Below, one piece after another: positions 8,575 through 17,097 of a DNA stretch of 64,000 nucleotides (its first letter is position 1; each line of letters starts with the position of its first letter). The DNA comes from Saccharopolyspora soli. Lineage in GTDB: Bacteria > Actinomycetota > Actinomycetes > Mycobacteriales > Pseudonocardiaceae. The notes beneath the pieces are model-generated. The model saw nothing but the letters and a program-made list of their open reading frames with translations, did no database searches and was not told where the DNA came from. Location: NCBI RefSeq assembly GCF_022678645.1, contig NZ_JALBWV010000013.1, forward strand, positions 62,001 to 126,000. The letters are read 5' to 3'. The position numbers were made by a program, and so were the translations under genes.

Positions 8575-8973
8575 CTACTCCGGTGGGGGCTGGCGCCAGA
8601 CCGCCCGATAGCGCTCGGCGGCCTCGGCGTCGCGCTGCCGACGGACCGCCGAGCCGTGACCAGGTGGGTAGCCGTAGCGCACCAGCCGCGCATCGACGCT
8701 GTCGACCGAGCTGGTCAGCACGATGCGGACCACGACGAGGACGCCCAGCAGCAGCGCCCCGGCGGCGATCGGCCACGACCCGCCCAGCACGCCGAGCCCG
8801 ACGAACAGCACCGCACCCAACGGCGCGACCTGGATCAAGCACCGGACCAGCACCCGCAGCACCCAGGTCTTGCAAGTGGCATCGCGCAGCACCCATTCCC
8901 GATACCGCGCCGGCAGCGTGCCGCCGTACTGGTAGTACAGCCAAAGCACGGGGTTGGGGCGCTTGACGGGCAC
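8575..8973 (-). CDS. DUF5313 family membrane protein
   Basis: 132 aa. It matches the actinobacterial DUF5313 pattern: KRPNPVLWLYYQYGG at the N terminus, then LPARYREWVLRDATCKTW, followed by two hydrophobic segments at about residues 42-62 and 66-86 and a charged C-terminal tail. The family is of unknown function and is predicted to sit in the cytoplasmic membrane. It converges on the universal stress protein gene with a 4-nt gap, so the two transcripts must overlap or terminate inside each other. Confidence 0.8.
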   Translation of the reverse strand: MPVKRPNPVLWLYYQYGGTLPARYREWVLRDATCKTWVLRVLVRCLIQVAPLGAVLFVGLGVLGGSWPIAAGALLLGVLVVVRIVLTSSVDSVDARLVRYGYPPGHGSAVRRQRDAEAAERYRAVWRQPPPE

Positions 8974-9155
8974 CCGGCCAGCTTACGGCCCGTCACCAAC
9001 GGGACACCTCGCGCCGAGGCGTCCACCGTGGACTTCCGGTGTTCGCTACCCGGCGTGCACAATCGCGACCCCTTCCAACCGACCGCATCGCGTGCGAGGA
9101 TCAGGTCAACTGTTCAGACCACTGCCGGGTCAACGCGCGAAGAAGGATCGGCCGC

Positions 9156-10451
9156 ATGTTCAACGTCGAAAAGGTCCGGTTGTCCGGGGCGGACATCGAA
9201 CTTCCCAGGATGATCCCGATCGAGCAGCGGTTCGCCGCGGACGCGGTCGGCGACCTCGAAGGCGCGATCCGCAGCCAGGTCGCCGAACACGACCGCACCA
9301 ACCCCGTCAGCGGCAAGCGGATCGCGATCACCGTGGGCAGCCGCGGGGTGGCGCGCATCGACCGCATCGTCATCACCCTGGTCGACGCCCTGATCGGCTG
9401 CGGCGCCAAGCCGTTCGTGGTGCCCGCGATGGGCAGCCACGGCGGCGCCACGGCCGAGGGCCAGCGGCAGGTGCTCGCCGAATACGGGGTCACCGAGGAG
9501 AGCGTGGGCGCCCCGGTGGTGTCGTCCATGGAGACGGTCGTGGTCGCCGAACTGCCCGACGGCACCCCCGTGCATTTCGATGCCGAAGCAGCCCAGGCCG
9601 ACAGCGTGATCGTGCTCGGCCGGGTCAAACCGCACACCGACTTCCGGGGCACCCACGAAAGCGGACTGGCGAAGATGATCGCCATCGGCCTCGGCAAGCA
9701 CCGCGGCGCGACGACCCTGCACACCCACGGTTTCGAGGCGTTCGACCGGCTGATCCCGGCGGTGGCCGAGGCCGTGCTGCGGGTGGTCCCGATCGAGTTC
9801 GGGATGGCCGTGGTGGAAAACGGCTACGAGCACATCGCGCGCATCGAACTGGTCTCGACCGAAAAGCTCCTGGAGCGCGAGGCGGAACTGCTGGAAGAGG
9901 CCAAGCACCTGATGCCGAAGCTGCTGATGTCGGACATCGACGTGCTGGTCGTCGACGAGATCGGCAAAGACATCAGCGGCGCCGGGATGGACCCCAACAT
10001 CACCGGCCGCGCCCCGGTCAACGCCGACAAGTTCCAGGCGGTGCCGATCAAGCGGATCGTGGTGCTCGGCCTCACCGAGCACACCAACGGCAACGCCTGC
10101 GGCCTGGGCATCGCGGATGTGACCACCCAGCGCTGCGTGGACCAGATCGAGTTCGGCTCGTTCTACACCAACTCGCTGACCTCGGGCGTGCCCGACGGAG
10201 CACGCATCCCGATGGCCCTGGCCAACGACCGGGACGCGATCATCGCGGCCCTGCACCTCTCCCGCGGCCCGCAGGACCGCCCGGCGAGGGTGGTGCGCAT
10301 CCGCAACACGCTGTCGATGCCGCGCATCGAGGTCTCCGAGGTCTACGCCGAGGAAGTCGCGGCGCACCCGGACATGACCGCGCTCGGCGAGCCGCACGAC
10401 TGGAACTTCGACGCGAACGGAACGCTCCCCCCGCTGCCCGCCGCCCACTGA
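9156..10451 (+). CDS. lactate racemase (LarA)-like DUF2088 protein
   Basis: 431 aa. The N-terminal half matches the LarA N-terminal (DUF2088) domain: KRIAITVGSRGVARID, the VVPAMGSHGGAT motif at about residues 88-99, and VKPHTDFRGTHESGLAKM with conserved His and Lys. LarA carries a nickel-pincer cofactor bound through a lysine; this subgroup keeps histidines and GLAKM...GKHRGA but not the classical HxxxGYSGGRK text. The substrate is unknown and it may not be a lactate racemase. The ATG at 9156 is chosen because AAGGA lies about 9 nt upstream; the frame extends to 9039 without family similarity. No larB, larC or larE genes for the cofactor are in the window. Confidence 0.82.
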   Translation: MFNVEKVRLSGADIELPRMIPIEQRFAADAVGDLEGAIRSQVAEHDRTNPVSGKRIAITVGSRGVARIDRIVITLVDALIGCGAKPFVVPAMGSHGGATAEGQRQVLAEYGVTEESVGAPVVSSMETVVVAELPDGTPVHFDAEAAQADSVIVLGRVKPHTDFRGTHESGLAKMIAIGLGKHRGATTLHTHGFEAFDRLIPAVAEAVLRVVPIEFGMAVVENGYEHIARIELVSTEKLLEREAELLEEAKHLMPKLLMSDIDVLVVDEIGKDISGAGMDPNITGRAPVNADKFQAVPIKRIVVLGLTEHTNGNACGLGIADVTTQRCVDQIEFGSFYTNSLTSGVPDGARIPMALANDRDAIIAALHLSRGPQDRPARVVRIRNTLSMPRIEVSEVYAEEVAAHPDMTALGEPHDWNFDANGTLPPLPAAH

Positions 10452-10471
10452 GTCCGCACCCGCGCCGGGTA

Positions 10472-10521
10472 CCGGAAAACGCCGAGTGCCCGGCGCGACG
10501 CTTCGTTCGGGGCGTTTCCGG
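10472..10521 (+). terminator. hairpin downstream of the LarA-like gene
   Basis: CCGGAAAACGCC (10472-10483) pairs with GGCGTTTCCGG (10511-10521), one bulged A, loop about 27 nt. It starts 20 nt after the stop codon and is followed by a short T run. A factor-independent or I-shaped actinobacterial terminator is the simplest reading. Confidence 0.5.
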
Positions 10522-10551
10522 TTTCCAGAGTCAAGTCCCGCGCTGCCCCCG

Positions 10552-10603
10552 CAGATTAATTTCATTCAACACTGAAACAATAGACCTCATAAACATCATG
10601 ACG
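10552..10603. other. AT-rich island upstream of the HAD gene
   Basis: About 50 nt with markedly low GC (ATTAATTTCATTC... to CATAAACATCATGACG) lie in otherwise GC-rich DNA. The stretch includes the small dyad TTTCA-N8-TGAAA. It may be an operator or UP-element-like region for the HAD phosphatase gene, or a scar of foreign DNA. No gene is visible in it. Confidence 0.4.
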
Positions 10604-10658
10604 AACGTCCACAGTGGAGTTCTGGTGGCCGCCGGATGGCGGATCTAGGATCGGCGGC

Positions 10659-11315
10659 GTGCGACCAACGGGCGTGATCTTCGACCTCGACGGGGTGCTC
10701 GTCGATTCCGAGCAGTTGTGGGACCAGATCCGGCGGGAGGTCGTCGCCGAGCGCGGCGGCACGTGGGCGCCGGGGGCGACCGAGGCGATGATGGGCATGA
10801 GCACGCCGGAATGGGCGCGCTACCTGGTCAACGAGCTCGGTGCCGACGCGAGCTGGGACGAGATCGCCACCGAGGTCATCGACCGCATGGCCCGGCGCTA
10901 CGCCGACGAACCTCCGCTGCTGCCGCACGCGACCGAAGCAGTGCGCGCTGTCGCGGCCGACCACCTCGTCGCGATCGCCAGCTCCGCGCCGCCCCGCATC
11001 ATCCAGGCATTCCTGGACGCGACCGACCTGGAGACGACAGTCCGCTACGCGGTCTCCAGCGAAGAGGTCGGCGCGGGCAAACCGGCTCCCGACGTGTACC
11101 TGCGAGCGGCACGCGGACTCGGCGTTGCCGCCACCGACTGCGCCGCCGTCGAGGATTCCAGCAATGGGTTGCGCGCCGCGGCCGCCGCGGGCACGACGGT
11201 CTTCGCCGTCCCCAATCCGCATTTCCCACCAGCCGCGGACGCCCTGGCACTCGCCCACCGAGTGCTCACCGGAGTCCAGGACTTGCCCGCAGCGCTGCGA
11301 GAGCTGACCCGCTGA
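10659..11315 (+). CDS. HAD superfamily phosphatase, beta-phosphoglucomutase-like
   Basis: 218 aa, HAD subfamily I with a helical cap. Motif I is FDLDGVLVDSE near the N terminus, motif II SSAPPR near residue 109, motif III lysine in GKPAPDVYL, and motif IV VEDSSNG near 165. Such proteins dephosphorylate small sugar phosphates or isomerise them; the substrate is unknown. I take the GTG at 10659 as start since the protein then begins directly before motif I. A TAGGAT -10-like hexamer at 10646-10651 sits 8 nt before this GTG, so the message may be nearly leaderless; alternatively AGGATC acts as ribosome-binding site. Confidence 0.87.
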   Translation: MRPTGVIFDLDGVLVDSEQLWDQIRREVVAERGGTWAPGATEAMMGMSTPEWARYLVNELGADASWDEIATEVIDRMARRYADEPPLLPHATEAVRAVAADHLVAIASSAPPRIIQAFLDATDLETTVRYAVSSEEVGAGKPAPDVYLRAARGLGVAATDCAAVEDSSNGLRAAAAAGTTVFAVPNPHFPPAADALALAHRVLTGVQDLPAALRELTR

Positions 11316-11346
11316 GCCATTGCCCTTGCGGTGCAGCGAGTTCCGC

Positions 11347-12366
11347 TCAGCGCTGTGGAACCAGCACGGCCGCGCCGCTGACCTGGCCGGATTCGAGGTC
11401 GGCCAGTGCTCGGTCGGCTGCGTCCAGGCTGTAGGGCGTAGTGGTGATCTCCAGGTGGTGCCGGGCCGCGAAGTCCAGGAAGGCCCGGCCGTCCGCGCGG
11501 GTGTTCGCGGTGACGCTGCGCAGGTTCCGCTCGTAGAACAGGTGCTGCTGGTAGTTCAGCGACGGCACGTCCGTGAGGTGGATCCCGGCCACCGCCAGAG
11601 TTCCGCCGCGGTCCAGCGCGGCCAACGCGATCGGCACCAGCTCCCCGGCCGGGGCGAACAGCACCGCTGAGTCCAACGGCTCCGGCGACGGATCGCTCGC
11701 GTCACCGGCCGACGCGGCGCCGAGCCGAAGCGCCAGTTCCCGCGCCCGCGCGGAGCGGGTGAACACGTGCGCGGTGACCCCGCTGGCGATGGCGACCTGC
11801 GCGGCCAGGTGGGCGCTCGCGCCGAATCCGTAGATGCCCAACCGGCCATGCGCGGGGACCTCCGCCCGCAACCACGCCCGGTAACCGATGATGCCCGCGC
11901 ACAGCAGCGGGGCCAGCTTCTCGTACGAATACCCCTCCGGCAGCCGGTACGCGTAGTCGGCGGGCACCACCGCGAACTCCGCATAGCCGCCGTCGGCGTC
12001 CCACCCGGTGTACCGCGACCGCGGGCACAGGTTCTCCTGATCGCGCAGGCAGTAGGTGCAGCTGCCACAGGTGTGCCGCAACCACGCGATACCGACCCGG
12101 TCACCCTCGGCGAAGCCGGTCGCGCCTGGGCCACGGGCGACGACCTCGCCCACCACCTCGTGCCCCGGCACCACGCGTGGCTTGTGCACCGGCAGGTCGC
12201 CCTCGGCGACGTGCAGATCGGTCCGGCAGACGCCGCAGGCGCGCACCCGAACCAGCAACTCACCGTCGCCCGCCTCCGGCACGGGCAGGGTTTGCGACAC
12301 CAGCGGCCGAGTGCGCACCGGGCCGGGCTCGGCCACCACCCACGCGTTCATCACCGACTGCGACAT
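11347..12366 (-). CDS. zinc-dependent alcohol dehydrogenase family protein
   Basis: 339 aa medium-chain dehydrogenase. The catalytic zinc region is [14 protein letters not shown], with GHEVVGEV after it; the structural zinc cysteines are in [15 protein letters not shown]. The nucleotide-binding loop [11 protein letters not shown] departs from the standard GxGxxG pattern. It resembles the actinobacterial zinc-binding alcohol dehydrogenase group often annotated as adh family 2; substrate unknown. The ATG at 12366 follows GGGGGCGG; a second in-frame ATG lies at 12351. It stands alone between the HAD gene (convergent) and the GNAT gene (divergent). Confidence 0.87.
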   Translation of the reverse strand: MSQSVMNAWVVAEPGPVRTRPLVSQTLPVPEAGDGELLVRVRACGVCRTDLHVAEGDLPVHKPRVVPGHEVVGEVVARGPGATGFAEGDRVGIAWLRHTCGSCTYCLRDQENLCPRSRYTGWDADGGYAEFAVVPADYAYRLPEGYSYEKLAPLLCAGIIGYRAWLRAEVPAHGRLGIYGFGASAHLAAQVAIASGVTAHVFTRSARARELALRLGAASAGDASDPSPEPLDSAVLFAPAGELVPIALAALDRGGTLAVAGIHLTDVPSLNYQQHLFYERNLRSVTANTRADGRAFLDFAARHHLEITTTPYSLDAADRALADLESGQVSGAAVLVPQR

Positions 12367-12513
12367 CGCACACCGCCCCCGTCGTTGCAGGTCATCGCGG
12401 TGATGGTAGCCGCGCACCAGCGCGGTGGCCGCAGCGGCGAACTAGAATCGAGGTTCCTCCCCCAGCATCGCCCGGCGGGCCGATCTGCCGGTGCGAGGAA
12501 GGCGAGGGGCGCC

Positions 12514-13080
12514 ATGCAGCCGCCCTTGACCACCGAACGCCTGATCGTGCGCGACTGGACGACCAGCGACTCCGACGTGCAAGCCGCCCTGGCGGTCTAC
12601 GGCCGACCCGAGGTCACCGAGTGGCTGACTCCGGTCATGACCAACGTCGCCGACCTCGCCGCGATGCGCGCGGTCGTGCACTCCTGGACCGAGTCGCAAC
12701 CCAACCTGGTGCCGCCCACCGGGCGCTGGGCGATGCAGCGCCGCTCCGACGATGCGGTGATCGGCGGCCTGGTGTTGCGGATGCTGCCGCCCTACGACCA
12801 CGACCTCGAACTGACCTGGCAGCTGCGCCCGGAGGCGTGGGGCCACGGCTACGCCACCGAGGCCGCCACCGCCCTGCTGCACTGGGCGTTCAGCTGCGAC
12901 ATCGACGAGGTCTTCGGCCTGGCCCGTCCGGACAACACCCGCGCGATCGCCACCGCCGAGCGCATCGGCATGGAGTGGGTCGGCGAGACGACCAAGTACT
13001 ACGACACCGCGCTGCAGGTCTACCGCATCCGCCAAGGCGACCTGCGCGACCGGCCGCCAGCCGTCGAAACCGAGGACTGA
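12514..13080 (+). CDS. GNAT family N-acetyltransferase (RimJ/RimL type)
   Basis: 188 aa. The N terminus LTTERLIVRDWTTSD is the usual opening of RimJ/RimL-like acetyltransferases, and the acetyl-CoA loop is WGHGYATEAATALL near residue 109-122, followed by RPDNTRAIATAERIGM. These enzymes acetylate N-terminal amines of proteins or small amines; the target here is unknown. The ATG at 12514 is preceded by GGCGAGGGGC; the frame is open further upstream but is antisense to the alcohol dehydrogenase there. A TAGAAT -10-like element is at 12443-12448. Confidence 0.86.
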   Translation: MQPPLTTERLIVRDWTTSDSDVQAALAVYGRPEVTEWLTPVMTNVADLAAMRAVVHSWTESQPNLVPPTGRWAMQRRSDDAVIGGLVLRMLPPYDHDLELTWQLRPEAWGHGYATEAATALLHWAFSCDIDEVFGLARPDNTRAIATAERIGMEWVGETTKYYDTALQVYRIRQGDLRDRPPAVETED

Positions 13081-13254
13081 TCACCATCCACTGTGGCCGG
13101 TACGGCACAACTGTCCACAGCGGACATCGATCGGGCGGTCACGGTGCGTCGTGCGAATTGGCCGCGATCGGATGAGCTGCTGGAATCGCCGGTGAGTGCG
13201 ATCCTGGAAAGGCTGGGGTTCGAGCAGAGTCTGGGACGCACTGCCGGAGGAACC

Positions 13255-14754
13255 GTGCCACCGCACCACAACACCACAACGGCCAGCCGCCGCTGGGCGC
13301 ACCCACGTCGGCGGCTGCCGCGCCGCGGCAGGGCAAATCGTGGCGGCCGCGCCGGGGTGCGGGTCGTGGTGACCGTGTTCTCCGTGCTGGTGCTGGTGGT
13401 GACCGGGTACGCGTGGGCCAACTACCGCCACCTGCTCAACGGCCTCGCGACCAGCAACGTCACCGAGGGTGCTGGCGCGGACGGGGCGACCGACGTCTTG
13501 CTGGTCGGCATGGACAGCCGAACCGACGCGCACGGCAACCCGCTGCCCGCCAGCGTGCTCCGGGAGTTGCACGCCGGTGCCAACGACGCGGCGCTGACCG
13601 ACACGGTCATCCTGCTGCACATCCCCAACGACGGCGCCAGCGCCGTCGGCTTCTCCTTCCCGCGCGACTCCTTCGTGCAGGTCCCCGGCCACGGCCACCA
13701 CAAGATCAACTCCGCGTACGGCCGCGGCAAGGAGGCCGCCATCGACGCGCAGACCAGGCGCGGTGTCACCGACCAGGCCGAACTGGAACGGCTGGGCGGC
13801 GACGCCGGGCGCAAGTTGCTGGTGCGCACCGTCGAGCAGCTCACCGGTGTGGCGATCGACCACTACGCCGAGGTCAACCTGCTGGGCTTCGCACGCATCA
13901 CCGAAGCCGTCGGCGGGGTTCCGGTGTGCCTGCTCGCTCCCACGCGGGACAGCTACTCCGGTGCCGACTTCCGCGCTGGGCCGCAGACCATTTCCGGTCC
14001 GGACGCACTGGCGTTCGTGCGCCAGCGGCACGGTCTGCCGCGCGGCGACCTGGACCGCATGGTGCGCCAGCAGGCGTTCCTGGCCGGTCTCACGCAATCA
14101 GCGGTTTCCGGTGGGGTGCTGACCAATCCCACCCGGATGCGTGAACTGATCGCCTCGGTGCAGGAATCCGTGCTGCTGGACAGCGACTGGGACGTGCTCG
14201 CCTTCGCCGACCGGCTGCGCGGACTGGCTGGCGGCGCGATCCGGTTCACCACCATTCCCATCGAGGACGCCGACTACGAAACCCCGGAAGACGGGCAGGC
14301 CATCCTGGTCGATCCGCGCGAGGTGCGGGCCGCGATCAACCGCACGATCGACCCCTCCACCGCGGAACCCGGTAGAACGGCGGCCACCGTGGACGTGCTG
14401 AACGCCACGAAGAGCACCGGACTGGCCCAGCGGGTGCGAACCGAACTCGCCAACCGCAGCGTGCCAGTCGGCGGAGTCGGCAACGCGCCGACCCGCAAGA
14501 CCTCGATCGTGCGTTACGCCCCGGACAGCGCCGCCACAGCCGACCGGGTCGCGGGACTGCTCGGCGGGCTGCCGACCGAACCCGACGAATCCGCGCCCAG
14601 CGGCCGAGTTCGGGTCGTCATCGGCAGCGACTACCACGGGCCGACCGGCTTCGCGCCGCCGCGCGCCGTGACCCTTGACGGCCCGCACCGGACGCAGGCC
14701 AGCGTCCCTGGGCCGGAAGCGATCAACGCGAACGGCATCCCCTGCGTGAACTGA
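13255..14754 (+). CDS. LytR-CpsA-Psr (LCP) family cell-wall ligase
   Basis: 499 aa. LCP enzymes attach polyprenyl-linked glycopolymers such as arabinogalactan or teichoic acids to peptidoglycan outside the membrane. A basic N terminus (RRRLPRRGR) precedes one membrane segment at about residues 34-53. The LCP core begins at DVLLVGMDSR and contains the conserved FSFPRDSFVQVPG arginine and FVRQRHGLPRGDLDRMVRQQ. The C-terminal part (TAATVDVLNATKSTGLA...) is a LytR_C domain. The start at GTG 13255 has GGAGG just upstream; an in-frame GTG at 13093 would add 54 residues without family character. It is monocistronic, ending in a hairpin at 14818-14854. Confidence 0.92.
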   Translation: MPPHHNTTTASRRWAHPRRRLPRRGRANRGGRAGVRVVVTVFSVLVLVVTGYAWANYRHLLNGLATSNVTEGAGADGATDVLLVGMDSRTDAHGNPLPASVLRELHAGANDAALTDTVILLHIPNDGASAVGFSFPRDSFVQVPGHGHHKINSAYGRGKEAAIDAQTRRGVTDQAELERLGGDAGRKLLVRTVEQLTGVAIDHYAEVNLLGFARITEAVGGVPVCLLAPTRDSYSGADFRAGPQTISGPDALAFVRQRHGLPRGDLDRMVRQQAFLAGLTQSAVSGGVLTNPTRMRELIASVQESVLLDSDWDVLAFADRLRGLAGGAIRFTTIPIEDADYETPEDGQAILVDPREVRAAINRTIDPSTAEPGRTAATVDVLNATKSTGLAQRVRTELANRSVPVGGVGNAPTRKTSIVRYAPDSAATADRVAGLLGGLPTEPDESAPSGRVRVVIGSDYHGPTGFAPPRAVTLDGPHRTQASVPGPEAINANGIPCVN

Positions 14755-14817
14755 CCCGAGACTTCATACGGTCGAGTTTCATGTCGACCGGGTTCCCTGC
14801 TGTGGAACCAAAAACGC

Positions 14818-14854
14818 CGGTGGTGAGGCGGCCCCCTCGCCCGTCTCACCACCG
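14818..14854 (+). terminator. hairpin terminator after the LCP gene
   Basis: GGTGGTGAGGCGG (14819-14831) pairs with CCGTCTCACCACC (14841-14853) with one G-T wobble, and one more C-G pair extends it outward. The loop is 9 nt. There is no U tract; strong hairpins alone often act as terminators in GC-rich actinomycetes. It lies 64 nt after the LCP stop. Confidence 0.6.
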
Positions 14855-15220
14855 ACCGGTTCGGCTGGTGGCTACCCCCAGTGACCAAACCGCCAGCCGG
14901 GCTGACGCCGACGCCTGCCACGACGCCGATGCCTTTCCGGTTGTCGGATGTCCGCGAGAGGTACGCCGTCCAGACACCTGGGTCGAGCACCCGCCGAGCG
15001 TCCGGTGGTCCCGCGGTCGAATGTTCAACAGCCCCGGCATACGTCACGTGCTTCTGCGGTGCGCCGAGGGCTGGAGCGATCCACCGCCAACGACAATACG
15101 CCGCTCAAAGCCGGGTCGCTAGCTGTGGAAACCACCGGGCCGTCTCGTTTCGGTGAGCCGTTCGAGGTGACTGCGCCGGGGCGCGGAGTTCAGTACCGCG
15201 ACTGTCGCGAAAGGACGCAG
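14855..15220. other. non-coding gap between LCP and MFS genes
   Basis: About 370 nt between the hairpin and the stop of the convergent MFS gene. Open frames here lack the strong G/C third-position bias of the neighbours and resemble no family I know. A small dyad CGCGAC-T-GTCGCG lies about 20 nt after the MFS stop and could help end that transcript. I see nothing else. Confidence 0.4.
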
Positions 15221-16396
15221 TCAGCGCTGCGCACCGGACCGCAGCGACCACATCGCCACGACCAGCGCGAGCAGCACCGCCGCGAGACCGGCCAGCCCCA
15301 CGCCCAGCGAGAACACCGCGGCGATCACGCCCACGAGCAGCGGACCGCCCGCATCACCCAACTCGCGCCCGACCTCCGCCGATCCCATCGTCTGGCCGAG
15401 CCGCTCCTGCGGCGTAGAGGCAGCCAGGTGGGCGAAGCCCAACGGAGTGACCACGCCGGTGCCCAAGCCGATGGCTACCGCGCCCACGATGATGCCCAGC
15501 AGACCCGGCACGACCGCGGCCACGAGCAGCCCCACCGCGGCCACCGCGAGCCCACCGGCCATCCCGGCGCCCTCCACCAGTCGCCCGGCGTCGCGCGCTC
15601 GACCTACCCACGGCTGCACCAGCGCAGCGGTCGCGGCCAGCACCGACACCGCCACCCCGGTGGCCAGCGGCCCCAGCCCATCGCCCGCGCCCACCACCGG
15701 CAGGAACCCGACACCCACGCCCAGCGCGGCGGTCGCGCCCGCCAGTGCGGCGGTGGGACCGAGGAAGCCTGGCGCGGTCAATCTGCGGCCCAGGTCGAAC
15801 AGGGTCTGGCGGGTTCTTGGCAGCGGCGGCACCCTCGGCACCACTAGGGCCGCCCAGGCCAGCACCACCAGCGCGAGCCCAGCGAGCGCGCCGAACAACA
15901 GGCCGAAACCGCCGAGGGTGATCAAGACGCCGCCCAGCACCGGTCCGAGGGCGTAGCCGAGCCCCTTCCAGGCGCCGTAGCCGCCGAAGGCACGGCCGTG
16001 CTGCGAGCCCGGTGCCAGCCGGGCGACCAGCGCACCGGCCGCCGGGGAGAACGCGGCAGCCGCGGCGCCCTGCCCGAGGCGGGCCAGCCCCACCGCCGCC
16101 GGGTCATCGGCGAGCACGAACCCCGCCGAGGCCGCTGCGAACGCGACCAGCCCGCCGAAGAGCACCGGTCGCGGCCCGATCCGGTCCGCGATCGCCCCGA
16201 AGACCGGCTTGAGGACCACCTCTGCCCCGTCGTAGACGGCCAGCAGCAGACCCAGTGCCAGCAACGAGGCGAAACCGGTGTAGGCGCCCAGCCCGGCGGC
16301 GATGCTGTGCGCGCCGAACGCGGTGACGAATCCCGCTGCGTACAACGGGAAAACCTGCCCGGCACGGTGCCCTGCCACCGGTTTGATGCCGGTCAT
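15221..16396 (-). CDS. MFS transporter
   Basis: 391 aa, about 12 hydrophobic segments. The loop after segment 2 (GAIADRIGPRPVLFGG) is the classical MFS motif A, and the repeat is seen weakly in the second half. Drug or metal efflux is the typical role of this short DHA1-like type; the substrate is unknown. The ATG at 16396 follows GGAGGGATGG. It begins 37 nt after the chrB stop on the same strand, so chrB and this gene probably form an operon and the transporter may export what ChrB senses. Confidence 0.88.
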   Translation of the reverse strand: MTGIKPVAGHRAGQVFPLYAAGFVTAFGAHSIAAGLGAYTGFASLLALGLLLAVYDGAEVVLKPVFGAIADRIGPRPVLFGGLVAFAAASAGFVLADDPAAVGLARLGQGAAAAAFSPAAGALVARLAPGSQHGRAFGGYGAWKGLGYALGPVLGGVLITLGGFGLLFGALAGLALVVLAWAALVVPRVPPLPRTRQTLFDLGRRLTAPGFLGPTAALAGATAALGVGVGFLPVVGAGDGLGPLATGVAVSVLAATAALVQPWVGRARDAGRLVEGAGMAGGLAVAAVGLLVAAVVPGLLGIIVGAVAIGLGTGVVTPLGFAHLAASTPQERLGQTMGSAEVGRELGDAGGPLLVGVIAAVFSLGVGLAGLAAVLLALVVAMWSLRSGAQR

Positions 16397-16433
16397 CCGA
16401 CCATCCCTCCACCGTCCACTGTGGCGTTTCCGG

Positions 16434-16964
16434 TCACATCTGGTGCAGCGCCTGGAAAACCTGCTCGGTGTACTCGGCCAGCCGGTCGGTGCAGTGCTGC
16501 AAGCGCTGCTGCGCTTCGGCCGCCGCAGGTGCGCCGAACACGTCGCGCGCCTTGAGATCGCGGTACCAGCGGCGCAGCCGTTCCAGGCTCTGCTCTTCCT
16601 CTTCCAGCTCGGCCATGGTCAGCTTGTTGTTGCGCAACTCCTTGTCGATCTCGGCGTCGAACTTGCCGCAGTCGGCCAGGAACTCCGCCCACTCCTCCTG
16701 CCGTTCGGCGGTGAACATCGCCGTCAGGCGAGCCGCGTCGGGTTCGTCACGTCCGGTGGCCGCCAGCACGACGACCTCGCCGGAGCCCCGTTCGGCCAGC
16801 TCGATCGCGCGCGCCACTCCGGCGGCGACGCCGGGCACGTCCGGCAGCGCCCAGGTGCCCTGGCCCAGCGAGAGCGCGCCGACCCGGCGCAACTCCCGCC
16901 ACACCGCCACGCGGTGTCGCGACGGCTGGGCGGGTAGCCGCACCACCAACACCAACCAGGGCAT
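16434..16964 (-). CDS. ChrB-like chromate-resistance-type protein
   Basis: 176 aa. It matches the ChrB N-terminal domain family: WLVLVVRLPAQPSRHRVAVWRELRRVGALSLGQGTWALPD at the start, then a C-terminal helical region rich in Glu and Arg (ELEEEEQSLERLRRWYRDLK). In proteobacteria ChrB regulates or supports chromate efflux; the shorter actinobacterial forms often stand next to transporters and their job is not settled. The ATG at 16962-16964 matches the family start; upstream codons are in the promoter region. A strong palindrome lies 23 nt upstream. It is cotranscribed with the MFS gene and divergent from carbonic anhydrase. Confidence 0.8.
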   Translation of the reverse strand: MPWLVLVVRLPAQPSRHRVAVWRELRRVGALSLGQGTWALPDVPGVAAGVARAIELAERGSGEVVVLAATGRDEPDAARLTAMFTAERQEEWAEFLADCGKFDAEIDKELRNNKLTMAELEEEEQSLERLRRWYRDLKARDVFGAPAAAEAQQRLQHCTDRLAEYTEQVFQALHQM

Positions 16965-16987
16965 TCGCTCCGCCGTCACGGAACCGA

Positions 16988-17005
16988 ATGTATCACGTGT
17001 TACAT
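16988..17005. promoter_or_regulatory. 18-bp palindromic operator candidate upstream of chrB
   Basis: ATGTATCACGTGTTACAT is a palindrome around a CACGTG core with a single mismatched pair. It sits 23 nt before the chrB start in the divergent chrB/carbonic anhydrase region, a normal place for a repressor site. Autorepression by ChrB or binding of another dimeric regulator is inferred. Confidence 0.6.
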
Positions 17006-17097
17006 CTTGGATTGCTGCCCGCTCGCCAGTGGTGACCTCGCCCATACGGCGGTGCTCGAACGGCGTCATTCGAACCAACGTGCGGTAGCTTTTCCGC

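Noticed and set aside
13093-13254. Upstream extension of the LCP gene from GTG 13093
   Set aside because: The extra 54 residues do not resemble the family, and GTG 13255 has a GGAGG site directly before it.
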